Shown here in pieces: positions 1 through 10,913 of a DNA stretch of 64,000 bases. Numbering within the stretch: the first letter of the stretch is position 1; every line of letters begins with the position of its first letter. The stretch is from Knoxdaviesia capensis (lineage: Eukaryota; Ascomycota; Sordariomycetes; Microascales; Gondwanamycetaceae): positions 818,340 through 882,339 of the forward strand of contig LNGK01000008.1 of assembly GCA_001510575.1 (NCBI GenBank), given 5' to 3'. The notes beneath the pieces were generated by a model. It searched no databases. It was not told the origin of the DNA and was given only the letters and a program-made list of their open reading frames with translations. Made by a program: the position numbers and the translations under genes.

Positions 1-3000
1 GAGTCCAAGCAAGGCAAGGCTACGGATGTCCGGGGGCTAACACAATGTCCACGACGCTGCGAGGGCCGGCGAAGCGCGAGCCGTGGACGGACACCTTCAG
101 CGCGGGCGTTGTGCCTTCGTCTCTTCTTCCCCCTCCTGGCCCGTGTAAAATACGACGACATGCCTTCCATACCCGGGGGTCGTGGAATAAACAGTCCCTG
201 CCCCATGCTGCCTGACACTCTATCCCAGTTTCGCTGTTCCGTTGGCCTGTTCGGGTGTTCCTTCAGGGCCATCACGTCATATTGGATCATCTTCTCGAAT
301 AAAACTGCCATGCTGTGTTGCCCATGGCCGTGGTTAACCTCTCCCACTTGGCTATTTTCGGCCGTACGTACTGTACACACCTAACCGCCACCCGTATTCC
401 AAAGGGACCAAGACACTCAAAAACAGCTGAGGTATCCCTCCGTAGCTATCGATACTCAAAAAAAAAAAAAGGGCGATCGACTTCTGCGCACGCGTGGTAT
501 CACGTTGGTGAATCCATTTTGACATCTGGTTTAGAGCTAAACAACCGAACGAGCCCGGTGGAAAGCGTACCGAGCTGGACCAGGCCCCTGCCCAATTGAA
601 CGACCACGTTGGCTGGACCCAAAGGTGCAAAATAGTACGTAAAAATTAGAAAACAACGGACCATGAGGATGACACTCTAAACGCTCCCATGAGAAAAAAA
701 ACTTTTCACCTTTGTTTGCCGTTTTGATTCATTTTTGGGGCGCCCCTTGTGCTGGAGCCAGTCGTTTTCCAGGGCGTGAGCACACTCTGACTTTTCGGGC
801 GGCCATCATTACTTGATGGAAACACCAGCTTGCTCCCTCCTATTACCTGACGAAAACCATTTCGGCCAACCCCAAAACATAAAGTCTAGGCCCGGCTGGC
901 TAGGGTTTCCTATAGGGGGGTTGGAGTGGTTTCTCACTTACTATATACAGTAGATTTGCGTTCTTACCTGATGGAAATCGTTTCTCCGGTACCATACCAT
1001 ATTGGCGTTCCATTGCAACTCTCTCTCCCAAACCACACAGGAATATAACATGTGTAGGTGGCTGAGGAAACGTGCGCCCAAAATGCCGGCTCTGTACGTA
1101 AGACAGGTTTCGGCTCCTCAACACCCCTCAAACCTCGAGCTGAGGAGTAGTCAGAGACATCCACTTGAGTTGAACGTGAGCATCCGGAGTCCAGATCAAA
1201 CAAACGCTTGAACTTGCTGGGTGGACATATCCCCAAAGAGTTGGACGCACACAAGGACGTTTCAGGCGGGCCGGGTTCAATCTGGCCGGAATCTCGGGTT
1301 CAAGTTTCCGGTCTTCCCCCATAGCGAGAGAGGAGGAAAAGGAAAAAAAAGAAAGGAAAAGAAGAGTCGGTGCATGCGGCCTCATTCATGGCTCCTGCGT
1401 GAAAGAGACGACGCACACATCTGGACACCTGCATGTTGCAAAAACGCCCGCTGCCAACACCACACACAGATTAACACACGTCGTCCCGTCCATTCCGGGC
1501 CGCGCATTCCCCCAAGACGTGGTATCGTCCACAAACACAGATGTGCGAGACCAGACGTCAATGTCTGGTCCTGGTGGGCTGGCCAATTGACCTAACTTGA
1601 CTAACTTGTTGGTGTTGACTTTCGGTGTCTGTTGAAGTACCAGGTCGCAGCAAGTGCTGTACTGAAATGTACAGTGTAAGTTGTGAGCATATTGGAGGGG
1701 GGTGTGTGTAAGTGAAAAAAGGAAACAAAGAAAAGAGAAAAAATTTCCCCGGACCTTGACTACACTACTAGTCTTGTCTGCCGGCCGAGATGGTGCGAAG
1801 TGGAAACTCGATTTCGACAAAAGAGCGGCGAAGGGCGTTTCTCTCTGATCAGCACGCGCGCCAACGAGTCGGATTGCCTGGTTAGGCGGTAAGAGATCCC
1901 AATTGACCAGGCTCGTGGTCCGGATGTCTGGCTGTCGGGAGGCCCGGCGGAGTGATAACGAGAAGGGGGGTGTGCATCTGAAGAAAAAAAAATTGAAAAA
2001 GAAAAAAGAAAAAAAGCCCACACGTACCTAAACGGAGACAAAGGTGCAGTATATCGTCGCTAAGACTACTCGCACACTGAGTGTATGTACGACGATACTC
2101 CGGGCTTCAGCTGGGGATCTGGTCTGGGGACAGAGACGAGCGAATTGAGTTTGGGTGTCATCGGCCAGGCACCATTTGTGTGTGCCCAGCCAACCATATC
2201 CCAACATCCTCACGAACTCCTAACACAACAAGTACGCATACTGGCTAACATGGGCACATAGCAGCAAACAACTTACCCAGAAGCACACCACCAAGGAAAC
2301 GTGGACTTGGCTGCTATACTGCCATCCGCACTTCCAAATCCAGTCATAGTTGACGACGCTGTGACGTCAAGGCAAAAGGGGAACGCAAAAGAAATTGGAG
2401 TCACGATAGCTTCATCTTGCGCCGGAGCCAGACTGAACTGTAGGGAGGAGATCGATTATACGTAGAAGGGGGACGACGACATTCGGTTCAGGCCTTCACC
2501 CTCGCTATCAGTCTTGCCGTGGTCCAATGGCCGGCGAATCATCGTGATAGCCACGGGATAAACCACTGAAGAAGAAGAAGCGATGATTAATTTCCAGACG
2601 ACGACGCATACGAGAAAACGCAAAAATATTGGGCAAACGACTGGATTGGAGGAAATGGGCACCATTCCCCAGAAAAAAGACCAAGACGAAAGAAAACTTT
2701 TCCATGAGACGAGCCACCTGACCACCGAAAAAAGCTGGGTACTGACGCATTCCACCATTCATGGATGAAGCAGATGGCAACTGTTTCTGCCTCCTCCGTT
2801 TCTTAAGCGGTGAACACTCACGCAGGCCATGATCCTTTACGGAAAGTTCGTGCTTATTCTGTTTCCCCCCTTTCCTTGCATTGGAAAAAAAAAAGTATAT
2901 CACGGGGACATAAGCGGCTCCATCCACTCACATTGTTAGACCTTCACCACGCCCGCAAAGCGCAGTTTTTTCCTTCTTTTTCTTCTTCTTCCTTCGGTTC

Positions 3001-3882
3001 TGGCGCTGAATCTCTCCGCATTTCTCAGGGATGGCGGTCCTTCCTTAGTGTCATCGAGGACTTAGCGAAAGAGGGGTGTGTTTGTTCATATGGGGCCAGA
3101 GTTGGAGAAGTCTGAACAAAAATCGGTGGAAAAAAAACCTAAGGCAAATCTGATGGGGAATGAGGGGAAACGATCCTATGGGGGATAAAAACTGGAGGAG
3201 AGACGTCGAGATGATCGAAAAGAGTTAAAAAGAGGGACACGTTCACGACGAGATCTTTGGAGACGGCATCTTGGTTTGCTTCTAACGGAGGGGTGAAGGC
3301 CAAGGAAGGCGCAAGGCAAAACGCATGGTTCAAGTTCTTGCCCTAAACGGAATACAAAGAGGGAAGGAATGAACGCCGTGGTGGAGACACGCTCTTGCCC
3401 ATAATGCCAAAAGTCAAAGGGGACAGATAGATAGACGGACTGGCAGAGATGGTATCGCAGAATTTTGGCATTTGTGCATCTGCCGCGACTTCCTGTTTGG
3501 AAGTTTGCGTTGCGCAGTAGCTTAGTCCCAGATGCACACATTCACACAGGTCCTCCTTCCCGGGAAGGTTTGGGATGGAAAATTGGAAGGGGAAAGTGGT
3601 GGGTTACATGGTAAAAGATCAGTTCCTTCCTTCCTTGGGAATAGGGACTCTTTGCTCTTTCTTGCCTTGGAAGCCATTGTTCTCTCTCACTCGGCGGGAC
3701 TTCCTTGCTCACTTGTTGAGGCAGGTGCTCTTGTACAAAAGGAAGGAAGGGCCGGCTGGCGGTCGGTGTGTCCTGTGACCTGTTGGTGATACGGCCATAA
3801 ACCAAGCCCGTGATCGTGATAGACGAAGTCAGAGAAGGCACGACCGAACGACAGCCCAAGTTGCAATTCAGTGTCAGCCGGC

Positions 3883-3890
3883 TATAAAAA
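3883..3890 (+). promoter_or_regulatory. TATA-box-like element with no assigned gene
   Basis: TATAAAAA followed by GG is a canonical-looking TATA element on the plus strand. The frames after it (from about 3900 to 4640) are low-complexity and interrupted by a CA microsatellite, so no gene can be assigned. It may serve a transcript hidden by the gap at 4761-4920, a non-coding RNA, or be a chance match. Confidence 0.2.
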
Positions 3891-4193
3891 GGCAACAAAC
3901 AGCTCAAGCTCACATCCTGTGCCTCTCCCGTCCTTTTCCCACTTTGGCTACCACTGTAACCATTTTGAGAGAGGGAGAGAGCGAGCATACAAGTACCAGA
4001 CCGCTGCGATTATGCGCGCGTGGGTACTTCACGTGCTACAACAACGCCATTTCTGGCCAGATCCGCATCAGACGTTTTTATCGGCTTGGAGAGCCAATCC
4101 TGGCGCGGTTGCAGCGTTCGAGAATCGTGGAGAAGTGCAACTCTGGCTGCAGCAGTGTTGCAACGCACCTCTTACAGCCACAGGACAAAACAG

Positions 4194-4249
4194 CACACAC
4201 ACACATACACACACACATACACACACACATACACACACACACACACACA
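4194..4249. repeat. CA/TACA microsatellite
   Basis: About 56 bases of CA dinucleotides interrupted at intervals by ATAC units. The repeat keeps several frames open on both strands (His-Thr on plus, Cys-Val on minus), which explains the apparent reading frames around 3900-4650. Confidence 0.95.
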
Positions 4250-4729
4250 ACCACCGGAATCACGGGTATCCAGACGGAGAGGTGTCCTTGAGTGCTTAAC
4301 AGGAAAATCACACTGTCTCGGGCCACGGAGACTTTCTGGCGTCGAGCCGGTTTGGGTGTGTACAGTACTGTATGTATTTGATATCTTGGGAGGCACAATT
4401 GGCTTGCATTCCAGCACAGCCCGAGTTGTTTCAAACAGACAAAGACAGCCGCATAATTCTCTTCCATACCTCTGCCGTGACTTGTATGCAAAAGCCACGG
4501 GCCCAGATTGCCCAGGCATAGAATGTGTACGGGAATACTTCCTCCACCGTTGTTGCATCGACAGACACCACATAGTCAGACCAGATCGCAAGTCACGCGC
4601 CCATGCTCGCCCACAGCCGATTACGTGCCCCGAGAAACAATGACCTAATGTTTCCCTTCCATCTTCCAAACAGTGGCTTCCACCGCGCTGGAAAAAGGGC
4701 TCTGTATGTAGTAAAAACTTTTTTTTTTT

Positions 4730-4943
4730 TTACCGGGAGGGGGGGGGGGGGGGGGGAGCCNNNNNNNNNNNNNNNNNNNNNNNNNNNNNNNNNNNNNNNN
4801 NNNNNNNNNNNNNNNNNNNNNNNNNNNNNNNNNNNNNNNNNNNNNNNNNNNNNNNNNNNNNNNNNNNNNNNNNNNNNNNNNNNNNNNNNNNNNNNNNNNN
4901 NNNNNNNNNNNNNNNNNNNNGGGGGGGGGGGGGGGGGGGGGGG
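4730..4943. other. Assembly gap of 160 N inside poly-G
   Basis: Positions 4761-4920 are unknown bases. The left flank runs through a long G tract ending in AGCC; the right flank starts with 23 G in a row. A long G homopolymer or a dark-cycle sequencing artefact probably stopped the assembly. The true sequence and length are not known. Confidence 0.97.
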
Positions 4944-5581
4944 TGTTTGGCGAAGTGTGCCCTGGCTAGCCGGGCCCAGTTTCTTTGACAGAACTAAACC
5001 CTCAAACACCGACGGGGCTTACACCAGGAGGGTACACATACTATCACGCCCCCAGTAACGTTTTTGGTCGTTACGACGATGGCCTGGCTGCGGTGGATTT
5101 AGGGGGAGCTTAGTGGGCTTTGCTCTTTTTTTTTTTTTTCTTAGAGCTCTGAGACACTCACCACTTACACGATCGGCCACCTGCATTCGCCTGCAGGTGC
5201 CGGTGCTGTTTGTTGTTCACCACTTCCTTCCTATATATTAGCTACACGCCTTCCGCTTCCACCTAGGAAGTCCACTCACACTCTTTTCTCTCCCACACCC
5301 ACCACCAGTCTTCTCTGCCAAACCAATCCATGACAGCTCTACTACCAGGCTATATTCACCACACTTATAATCCTCCTTTGTCCTCCCCCATCTGATCGTC
5401 TTCCTTAAACTTCCCTCAGCCTCCCACACCCTCATCCAACTTCATCTTGTCTCTTCCCTCCTCATTAATCTTCCTCACTTACACCAACTCTCCACTGTAT
5501 TACCATCACAGCCACGCCTCCCACTGCCAGCATCATCATCACCACTACAGACATCCACTACTAGTGGCTGCCACTTTCACC
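4944..5581. promoter_or_regulatory. Upstream region and leader of the arrestin-like gene
   Basis: No gene is seen. From about 5230 to 5580 the plus strand is strongly pyrimidine-rich (TCTTC, CCTCC, CACC runs), typical of the region around fungal transcription starts, and a TATATATTAG stretch lies near 5232. The leader ends in TTTCACC directly before the ATG at 5582. Confidence 0.5.
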
Positions 5582-7219
5582 ATGCCTCATCGTGTCACGA
5601 GCTTCTTCCGCTCATCTGGCGAAAGCATAGCTTCTCTAAAGACCACCATTTCTTCCACCCGATCCCGCGGCAGACACGGCAGTGACGACAGCCAGTCCCG
5701 GCCGGGCCGCAGACCAACAGCGTCAGACGAACGACTCTCGCAGAGTGAGCGCGAACGCCAGCTGTCTTACGCCTCGTCCGTAGTGTCCGAGTCGACGTCC
5801 GTCATCATGAACGAAGACCGCCACTCTAGCTCGTCTCCCGAGCCCCCGTCGCCGGCCCTGGCTCCCGTGACGTCTCGCCGGCAATCGTCACCGTCGGCCG
5901 GGCCCCGGAAGTCGAACTACCTGTCGTTTTTCGGACTCCAAGCTCCTTCATCCACCCCGTCGTTTTCTACCTCGTCAAAACCCACCGAGGAATCACACGC
6001 CGCCATGTTGAAATTGGAGATCGAGTCTCCCCCGATTGTCTTCTATGGCCCCCCCGAGAGCAGCACCGGAGCTTTGATGTCGGGATTGCTGCATCTCACT
6101 GCTAAGGAGGACAACCTTGAAGTCTCGTCGTTTGAAGCCGTTCTCTCCATGAAAGTCATCCACAAACGCCCATTCCAGTCCTACTGCACTGCCTGCAGCT
6201 CACAATCCACCGAACTGCAGCGTTGGTCTATTCTCGCGAACCCTACGCCTCTTCGCCGCGGAAAGCAGTCGTACCCGTTCTCCATTCTTCTTGATGGAAG
6301 CCTGACTGCGTCGGTTGAAACTCCCCTTGTTTCCATATCCTACGAGTTCCAGGCCGATATTACTCTTACCCGCCCCCATTCGGTCCCGGATCCCGCCCTG
6401 GCCCCCCTGCGCCTGCTCCGTACCCTGGATATCAAGCGCTCCATCGAGCAGCCCGAGAACCCGCACCGTTCGATTCGTGTGTTCCCTCCCACCGACATCA
6501 AAATGGAGGCCAACTTCCCCAAGGTCATTTTTGGTGCCGCCACTGCCAACAACCAGATGTCCATTCACATTGACGGAGTCACTACGCGCGACGCCATCAC
6601 CCAAACCGTTGAATTCTGGAAGCTGAAGAAGTTGTCGTGGCGCCTGGAGGAGTCCATCCGTGCGGTGGCCCCAGCATGCGAGAAGCACGCTCTTCTGGCT
6701 CTTCCTCCGTCCGCGCTTCCGAGCATTCCTCCCCCGCAACCTCACACCACCATCACCCGGTCGGAGAAGCGCGTTCTGGGCGAAAAGGCCCTGACCGAGG
6801 GATGGAAGGCCGACTACCTGGCGGGCGACAACGGCCGCATCGACATGGACATCGAATTTGGTGTCATTCGCAACCGCCACCACCCACTCCCCACCTTGAC
6901 CGGCCAGTTTGCTTGTGACATGACGACCGCTAGCGGAAACGAGGTGTCTCACAGCCTTTTGGTTGAGATTGTTGTCTCGCGTGAATGGGCACCGCTGGCT
7001 CGTCCCACCATGACCACCCTGACGGGCACTGGCCGCATTCTGCGCATGCATTTCCCGGTTGTTGTTACTGAGGCTCCGGGCCTGGGTGTCTCGTGGGATA
7101 ACGAGGCGCCACCGGTCTACAGCGATGTGCCCGCATCTCCGCCGAACTACACCGGATCTAACGGCTTTGAAGAATTTGAGCTTCTGGAGTCGCTTGAATC
7201 TCTTTCAGCCAGCGAGTGA
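5582..7219 (+). CDS. LDB19: LDB19/Art1-like arrestin-related trafficking adaptor
   Basis: Single-exon gene for a 545-residue protein. Proteins of this family bind plasma-membrane transporters and recruit the Rsp5/Nedd4 ubiquitin ligase, which sends the cargo to endocytosis and the vacuole. Residues 1-140 are Ser/Arg-rich and look disordered. The arrestin fold starts near residue 142 (MLKLEIESPPIVFYGP) and contains the LDB19-like signature ILANPTPLRRGKQSYPF. Two PPxY motifs, PPVY at 510-513 and PPNY at 520-523, lie near the C-terminus; in related adaptors such motifs dock on Rsp5 WW domains. The ATG at 5582 was chosen because its context TTTCACCATGCC is good; the same frame stays open upstream but has no ATG before it. 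The protein is shorter than yeast Ldb19 (about 800 residues). The family call is from recalled similarity; another alpha-arrestin subfamily is possible. Confidence 0.82.
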   Translation: MPHRVTSFFRSSGESIASLKTTISSTRSRGRHGSDDSQSRPGRRPTASDERLSQSERERQLSYASSVVSESTSVIMNEDRHSSSSPEPPSPALAPVTSRRQSSPSAGPRKSNYLSFFGLQAPSSTPSFSTSSKPTEESHAAMLKLEIESPPIVFYGPPESSTGALMSGLLHLTAKEDNLEVSSFEAVLSMKVIHKRPFQSYCTACSSQSTELQRWSILANPTPLRRGKQSYPFSILLDGSLTASVETPLVSISYEFQADITLTRPHSVPDPALAPLRLLRTLDIKRSIEQPENPHRSIRVFPPTDIKMEANFPKVIFGAATANNQMSIHIDGVTTRDAITQTVEFWKLKKLSWRLEESIRAVAPACEKHALLALPPSALPSIPPPQPHTTITRSEKRVLGEKALTEGWKADYLAGDNGRIDMDIEFGVIRNRHHPLPTLTGQFACDMTTASGNEVSHSLLVEIVVSREWAPLARPTMTTLTGTGRILRMHFPVVVTEAPGLGVSWDNEAPPVYSDVPASPPNYTGSNGFEEFELLESLESLSASE

Positions 7220-8443
7220 TTCCGAATCGACAGACTACAGCTGTGTGAAAGGACCGATATCCACTCTTCTCGTACCATTCGTTTTTTTCTTCTCTTTCTT
7301 CCTTCCACCACGCCCACCCCTGGTGCATAGTCCAACCCCTTCCATTTACACCCTTTAAATTTTGTTTTTCGAGATACCCTCTTCATCAGAGGATGCTTGC
7401 ATTTTCAGCCTCATACCCTTGGTTTTTCCTGCTAAAGGAGCTACTTCCCATGCATTTCAGATACAGCCATATCTGAACATTTTGACGATTTCTTATTTTC
7501 TTTGCTTCATAGCATTTGGGTGGTTTCTGTGCCTTTTTTTTTTTCTCTTCCTGCTTGGTTCAAAATTGGGCTCTAGCAGAGAGGCCTTGACACAATCATG
7601 GCATTTCAGGAGTTCTCGGTTTTTTTTTTTCTTTTTTCTTCTTGGGAGGTTCAACATATTCATGGGCTCAAAAGATATTGGAGCTTCTGGGATCGGGCAG
7701 CATATGCGAAAAGCAGGATTTTTTGTTCTGATCCTTTTTCTACTTCAACTTTCAGGACTGCTTCACAGCGACGGGTACATATATGGGATCTTCAGCTATA
7801 TCGGAGCATGGATATATATAGCTTATGACTTATGAGATTAACTTCAACATTTCAATACCAAAATCTGTAACAACTTGCTTAGACCTTTTCTATTTCGGTG
7901 ATTTTCATATGTTTGTAACTTGCATGCTAAATTCAACGGAAATTAAATGCTCGTGGGCTCTTGTGTCGTGTGTTAGTGTGAGGTGTGAGGTGGGGAAAGC
8001 GGCAAGCAACGGATATTTCCAACTCCATGATAGCAAAATTGCAACTTCGAATCACGAACACCAGCGTTCCGTTTATCCTGACATCTCAGGTGCTTCATTG
8101 GCATCACCCACACTATTTTGCCAGGTGCTCAGGCTATCCGATGCACGGTGGTGTGTAGCAGATGGCATCAGCTGCTAGCATCTGGCGCGTGATTGACAGA
8201 CCCCGCCATTTGCTCTTATCGATAAGGAATCAACCTCTCTCGCCAAAAACTCCATTGTGTCGGAAGCTCCGCCTATTGTCCAGGGCTGGTTTGCCTTGGC
8301 CCGTTTGATATCACTCTCCTCCATTCACTCCGTCAGCTGACTTTGACTTCTTGCAAGTTGGTTGTGCCCCCCCTCTCGTTCTTCTATTCCTCGGTGTTTC
8401 TTTTGTGTGTGGAAGCTGGGCTGTCCACCATACGCTCGTCATA
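7220..8443. other. Intergenic: arrestin 3' region and CSN5 promoter
   Basis: Contains T-rich tracts around 7280-7310, 7530-7550 and 7618-7640 that suit a 3' untranslated region, then mixed-composition DNA leading into the CSN5 leader. The hydrophobic 157-codon frame at 7362-7835 is made of poly-T and is not a credible gene. No TATA box is obvious directly before CSN5. Confidence 0.5.
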
Positions 8444-9624
8444 ATGGATATTGCATTGAAATCGTGGGGTGAGTTGTCTTTCGGTGCATGTTTGTCCCGG
8501 TGGCCAACGCCGTGGACATGTGCTGTTCCCCTTGATCCCAGACATCCATGGATGCCCCGTATGTGGAATGTTCCCGTAGCTAACCGCTTCTGTTCTCTTT
8601 CGGTAATACCACAGAGCTCGACAACAACGTGAAGCTGGTCGACACCAAACGCGATGCGCTGTACAACTACAACGCGAAGGCGACGGACGAGCTGAACGCG
8701 TCGAAGCCGTGGAACAAGACGCCGGACTTCTTCAAGAAGGTGCGGGTGAGCGCGGTGGCGCTGCTGAAGATGGTGATGCACGCGCGGGCGGGCGGCGCGC
8801 TGGAGGTGATGGGCTGCATGCAGGGGTACATCGCCGGCGACACGTTTGTGATCACCGATGCCTTCCGGCTGCCGGTCGAGGGCACGGAGACGCGCGTCAA
8901 CGCGCAGGCCGAGGCCAACGAGTACCTGGTCGAGTTCCTCGACCTGTGCCGCGAGCAGGGCCGCGCCGAGAACGTCGTCGGCTGGTACCACAGCCACCCG
9001 GGCTACGGGTGCTGGCTCAGCGGCATCGACGTCGACACGCAGTTCATGCAGCAGAAGTGGAACGAGCCGTTCCTGGCGATCGTCATCGACCCGGACCGCA
9101 CGATCAGCTCGGGCAAGGTCGAGATTGGCGCGTTCCGCACGTTCCCGGCCGAGCACGTGAACAGCGAGGCGGCGACCGGCGCGGGCAGCAGCGGCGGGGT
9201 GGACGCCGAGGGGTACCAGGCGGTGCCGCTGAACAAGGCGGCCGAGTTCGGCGCCCACAGCAGCCGCTACTACAGCCTGGAGGTGTCGCACTTCAAGTCG
9301 ACGCTGGACGGCCGGCTGCTGGAGCTGCTGTGGCACAAGTACTGGGTGCAGACGCTGAGCCAGAGCCCGCTGCTGACGAACCGCGACTTTGCGACGAAGC
9401 AGCGGCTGGACGTGGCGTCCAAGGTGCACGAGGCGGCTGGCGCCGTCGCGCGCACGCGCCAGCGCACCATGCAGCCCGCCGTGGCCGAGGCCGCCTGGCA
9501 CCGCGAGATGGACAAGGTCGTGCAGGACAGTGCCGCCATGGCCGCGAAAGAGCAGACGGGTGTCGTCGGCAGTGAGGTCAAGGCGAAGATCTTTGGCGGT
9601 GCGGAGGTGGTTGAGACGAAGTAA
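8444..9624 (+). CDS. CSN5: COP9 signalosome subunit 5 (JAMM deneddylase)
   Basis: Catalytic subunit of the COP9 signalosome, a zinc metalloprotease that removes Nedd8 from cullins and so controls cullin-RING ubiquitin ligases; in filamentous fungi the complex affects development and light responses. Two exons, 8444-8468 and 8615-9624; joining them in phase gives MDIALKSWELDNNVKLVD and 344 residues, the usual length. The intron starts GTGAGT and ends CCACAG. The JAMM zinc site is intact: Glu72 in EVMGCM, then His134-Ser-His136 and Asp147 within YHSHPGYGCWLSGID. A Ser/Gly-rich insert (GAGSSGG) near residues 188-194 interrupts the region after the MPN core. The coding sequence is extremely GC-rich at third positions, which opens spurious frames on both strands. 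Catalytic residues are seen directly; the role is family knowledge. Confidence 0.97.
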
Positions 9625-10130
9625 AGCGGTGGAAGACAGCTGGCCAGTGAGGAGAAAAGTTGTGACGGGTTTGATGGGTTCCGGTATGGTTGATCATGGG
9701 TTCTGGATTCATGGGAAGCACATGGGCATTTCTTCTTCTCTTTCGGTGTCGTCTCGTTTATGATTCCTACGTTAATCAGGTGTATTTGTTTTCTACAGTT
9801 TCTAGAGCCAGTAATGAAGAGTCTGGCCTTTTCCAACGGGAGCCGATTGGCCGTGTATGTGAATCTCACAGCTTGCATCTGTATGTAGATAACCCTGGGC
9901 CTTCCCCTCTGGTCAGTATTTTCTGCCTGGTGGGCAAGCTGGACTTCCATCAGGACGCTCATGCAGGTATATTTTGAACTCTAGCTTGCTGATATCAGAC
10001 AAGATGCCGCGATTAGGTTCTCTCCAGATATCGTTATATGTACACTCTATCACTCTATATCATACAGACCGCTTCACAATACTCCCCTGTACAGGCACAC
10101 CACAGACAAATGCCTCCGGTGTTGTGTTGC
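9625..10130. other. Convergent intergenic region (CSN5 / Tim17-like gene)
   Basis: About 500 bases between two genes whose 3' ends face each other. It should hold both 3' untranslated regions. No further gene or repeat is seen. Confidence 0.5.
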
Positions 10131-10913
10131 TCATTTCTTTTCCGCCTCCCCGGCATCAGCCGGCTTGCGCAGCGCCATCTCCTTCTGCTTCTGCCGCAGC
10201 TCGGCCAGCCGATCATCGACCAACGCAATATCCACATCGACCTTCATCATCTTCTCGGCGATCAGCTCCTCGAACTCGTCGTTGGTGAGCCGGCGCATCG
10301 GCGACCACGACGACCGCAGGATGACATCGCTGAGGCTGCGGCCCTGGCGCGCGGCCACCATGGCGTTGACGCTGTTCACGGTCGCCTGGCCGGCGCCGCC
10401 CAGCAGCGTCCAGAATATCATCGCGTACACCATGTTGCGCGGCTGCGCTAGGCTGCCCGTGAAGCCCGCTACGCAGCCGGCGCCCGCGCTCGCTTGTATC
10501 TTCTGCGTGTTGGTCAGGCTGCTGGCGTCGCTGCTGCTGCCGCCGCCCAGTGCGGAGACGATCTTCATCCGGGAGTCTGGTGGTGCGGGTTGGTCAGCAA
10601 CAAACAACAGCCAGGTTGAAAGAGGAGATGGAGAGAGAGAGAGAGAGGGAAAGAGAAACAACGTACATGTGAATGACGACGACAGCGCAAACCACTGGAT
10701 GCCGGTAAAGGCGCCAAAGCGGGCCGGCGACGTGTCCCGGATGATGCCCAGGGCGCCGCCGGCGATGCCGCCGGCCGCAGCCGCCACCACGCCGGCCTGA
10801 AGGGCCGGGTGCAGCGACTTGTAGAGGCCTTCCCGCGGCCACCGGACCAGCGGCTCAGGCTTGTCTGGGGTGGGCTCGCGCCCGGGGGCGGAGCCATCGG
10901 GGGACCGGGACAT
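10131..10913 (-). CDS. Small hydrophobic protein, Tim17-like appearance
   Basis: Two exons on the minus strand, 10913-10667 and 10576-10131, give 230 residues. The intron starts GTACGT and ends CCACCAG; its reading frame happens to stay open, so an unspliced reading would insert a (CT)n-encoded Ser/Leu stretch. After a Pro-rich start, residues about 35-60 are a Gly/Ala-rich hydrophobic segment (GVVAAAAGGIAGGALGII), followed by FTGIQWFALSSSF. A second Gly/Ala-rich segment follows the splice junction and includes NMVYAMIFWTLLGGAG. The C-terminus is charged and helical (EELIAEKMMKVDVDIALVDDRLAELRQKQKEM) in its last 60 residues. Gly-rich paired hairpins recall the Tim17/22/23 family of inner mitochondrial membrane proteins, but no diagnostic motif is certain, so the function is unassigned. 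Confidence 0.75.
   Translation of the reverse strand: MSRSPDGSAPGREPTPDKPEPLVRWPREGLYKSLHPALQAGVVAAAAGGIAGGALGIIRDTSPARFGAFTGIQWFALSSSFTCTLFLFPSLSLSPSPLSTWLLFVADQPAPPDSRMKIVSALGGGSSSDASSLTNTQKIQASAGAGCVAGFTGSLAQPRNMVYAMIFWTLLGGAGQATVNSVNAMVAARQGRSLSDVILRSSWSPMRRLTNDEFEELIAEKMMKVDVDIALVDDRLAELRQKQKEMALRKPADAGEAEKK
10630..10648. repeat. GA microsatellite inside an intron
   Basis: A (GA)n run within the intron of the Tim17-like gene. On the gene's own strand it forms the pyrimidine-rich part of the intron. Confidence 0.9.

Larger units (their letters stand above)
1..4760. other. Intergenic region without a supported gene
   Basis: No open frame here resembles a known family, and the longer frames are driven by homopolymers or the CA repeat at 4194-4249. 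The first 110 bases are GC-rich and could be the edge of a gene lying outside the window: on the minus strand a short frame ends at a TAG near position 27. That is too little to call. A TATA-like element sits at 3883-3890 with no recognisable gene downstream before the assembly gap. Confidence 0.6.

Noticed and set aside
1..110. GC-rich left edge, considered as the 3' end of a minus-strand gene
   Set aside because: A frame ending in a TAG near position 27 reads plausibly for about 25 codons, but the stretch is too short and no splice site or family match supports it.
4020..4643. A 207-codon plus-strand frame across the CA repeat
   Set aside because: Held open by the microsatellite (His-Thr repeats); no conserved segment on either side.
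8311..9501. A 396-codon minus-strand frame opposite CSN5
   Set aside because: Antisense shadow; CSN5 on the plus strand has the complete JAMM site.
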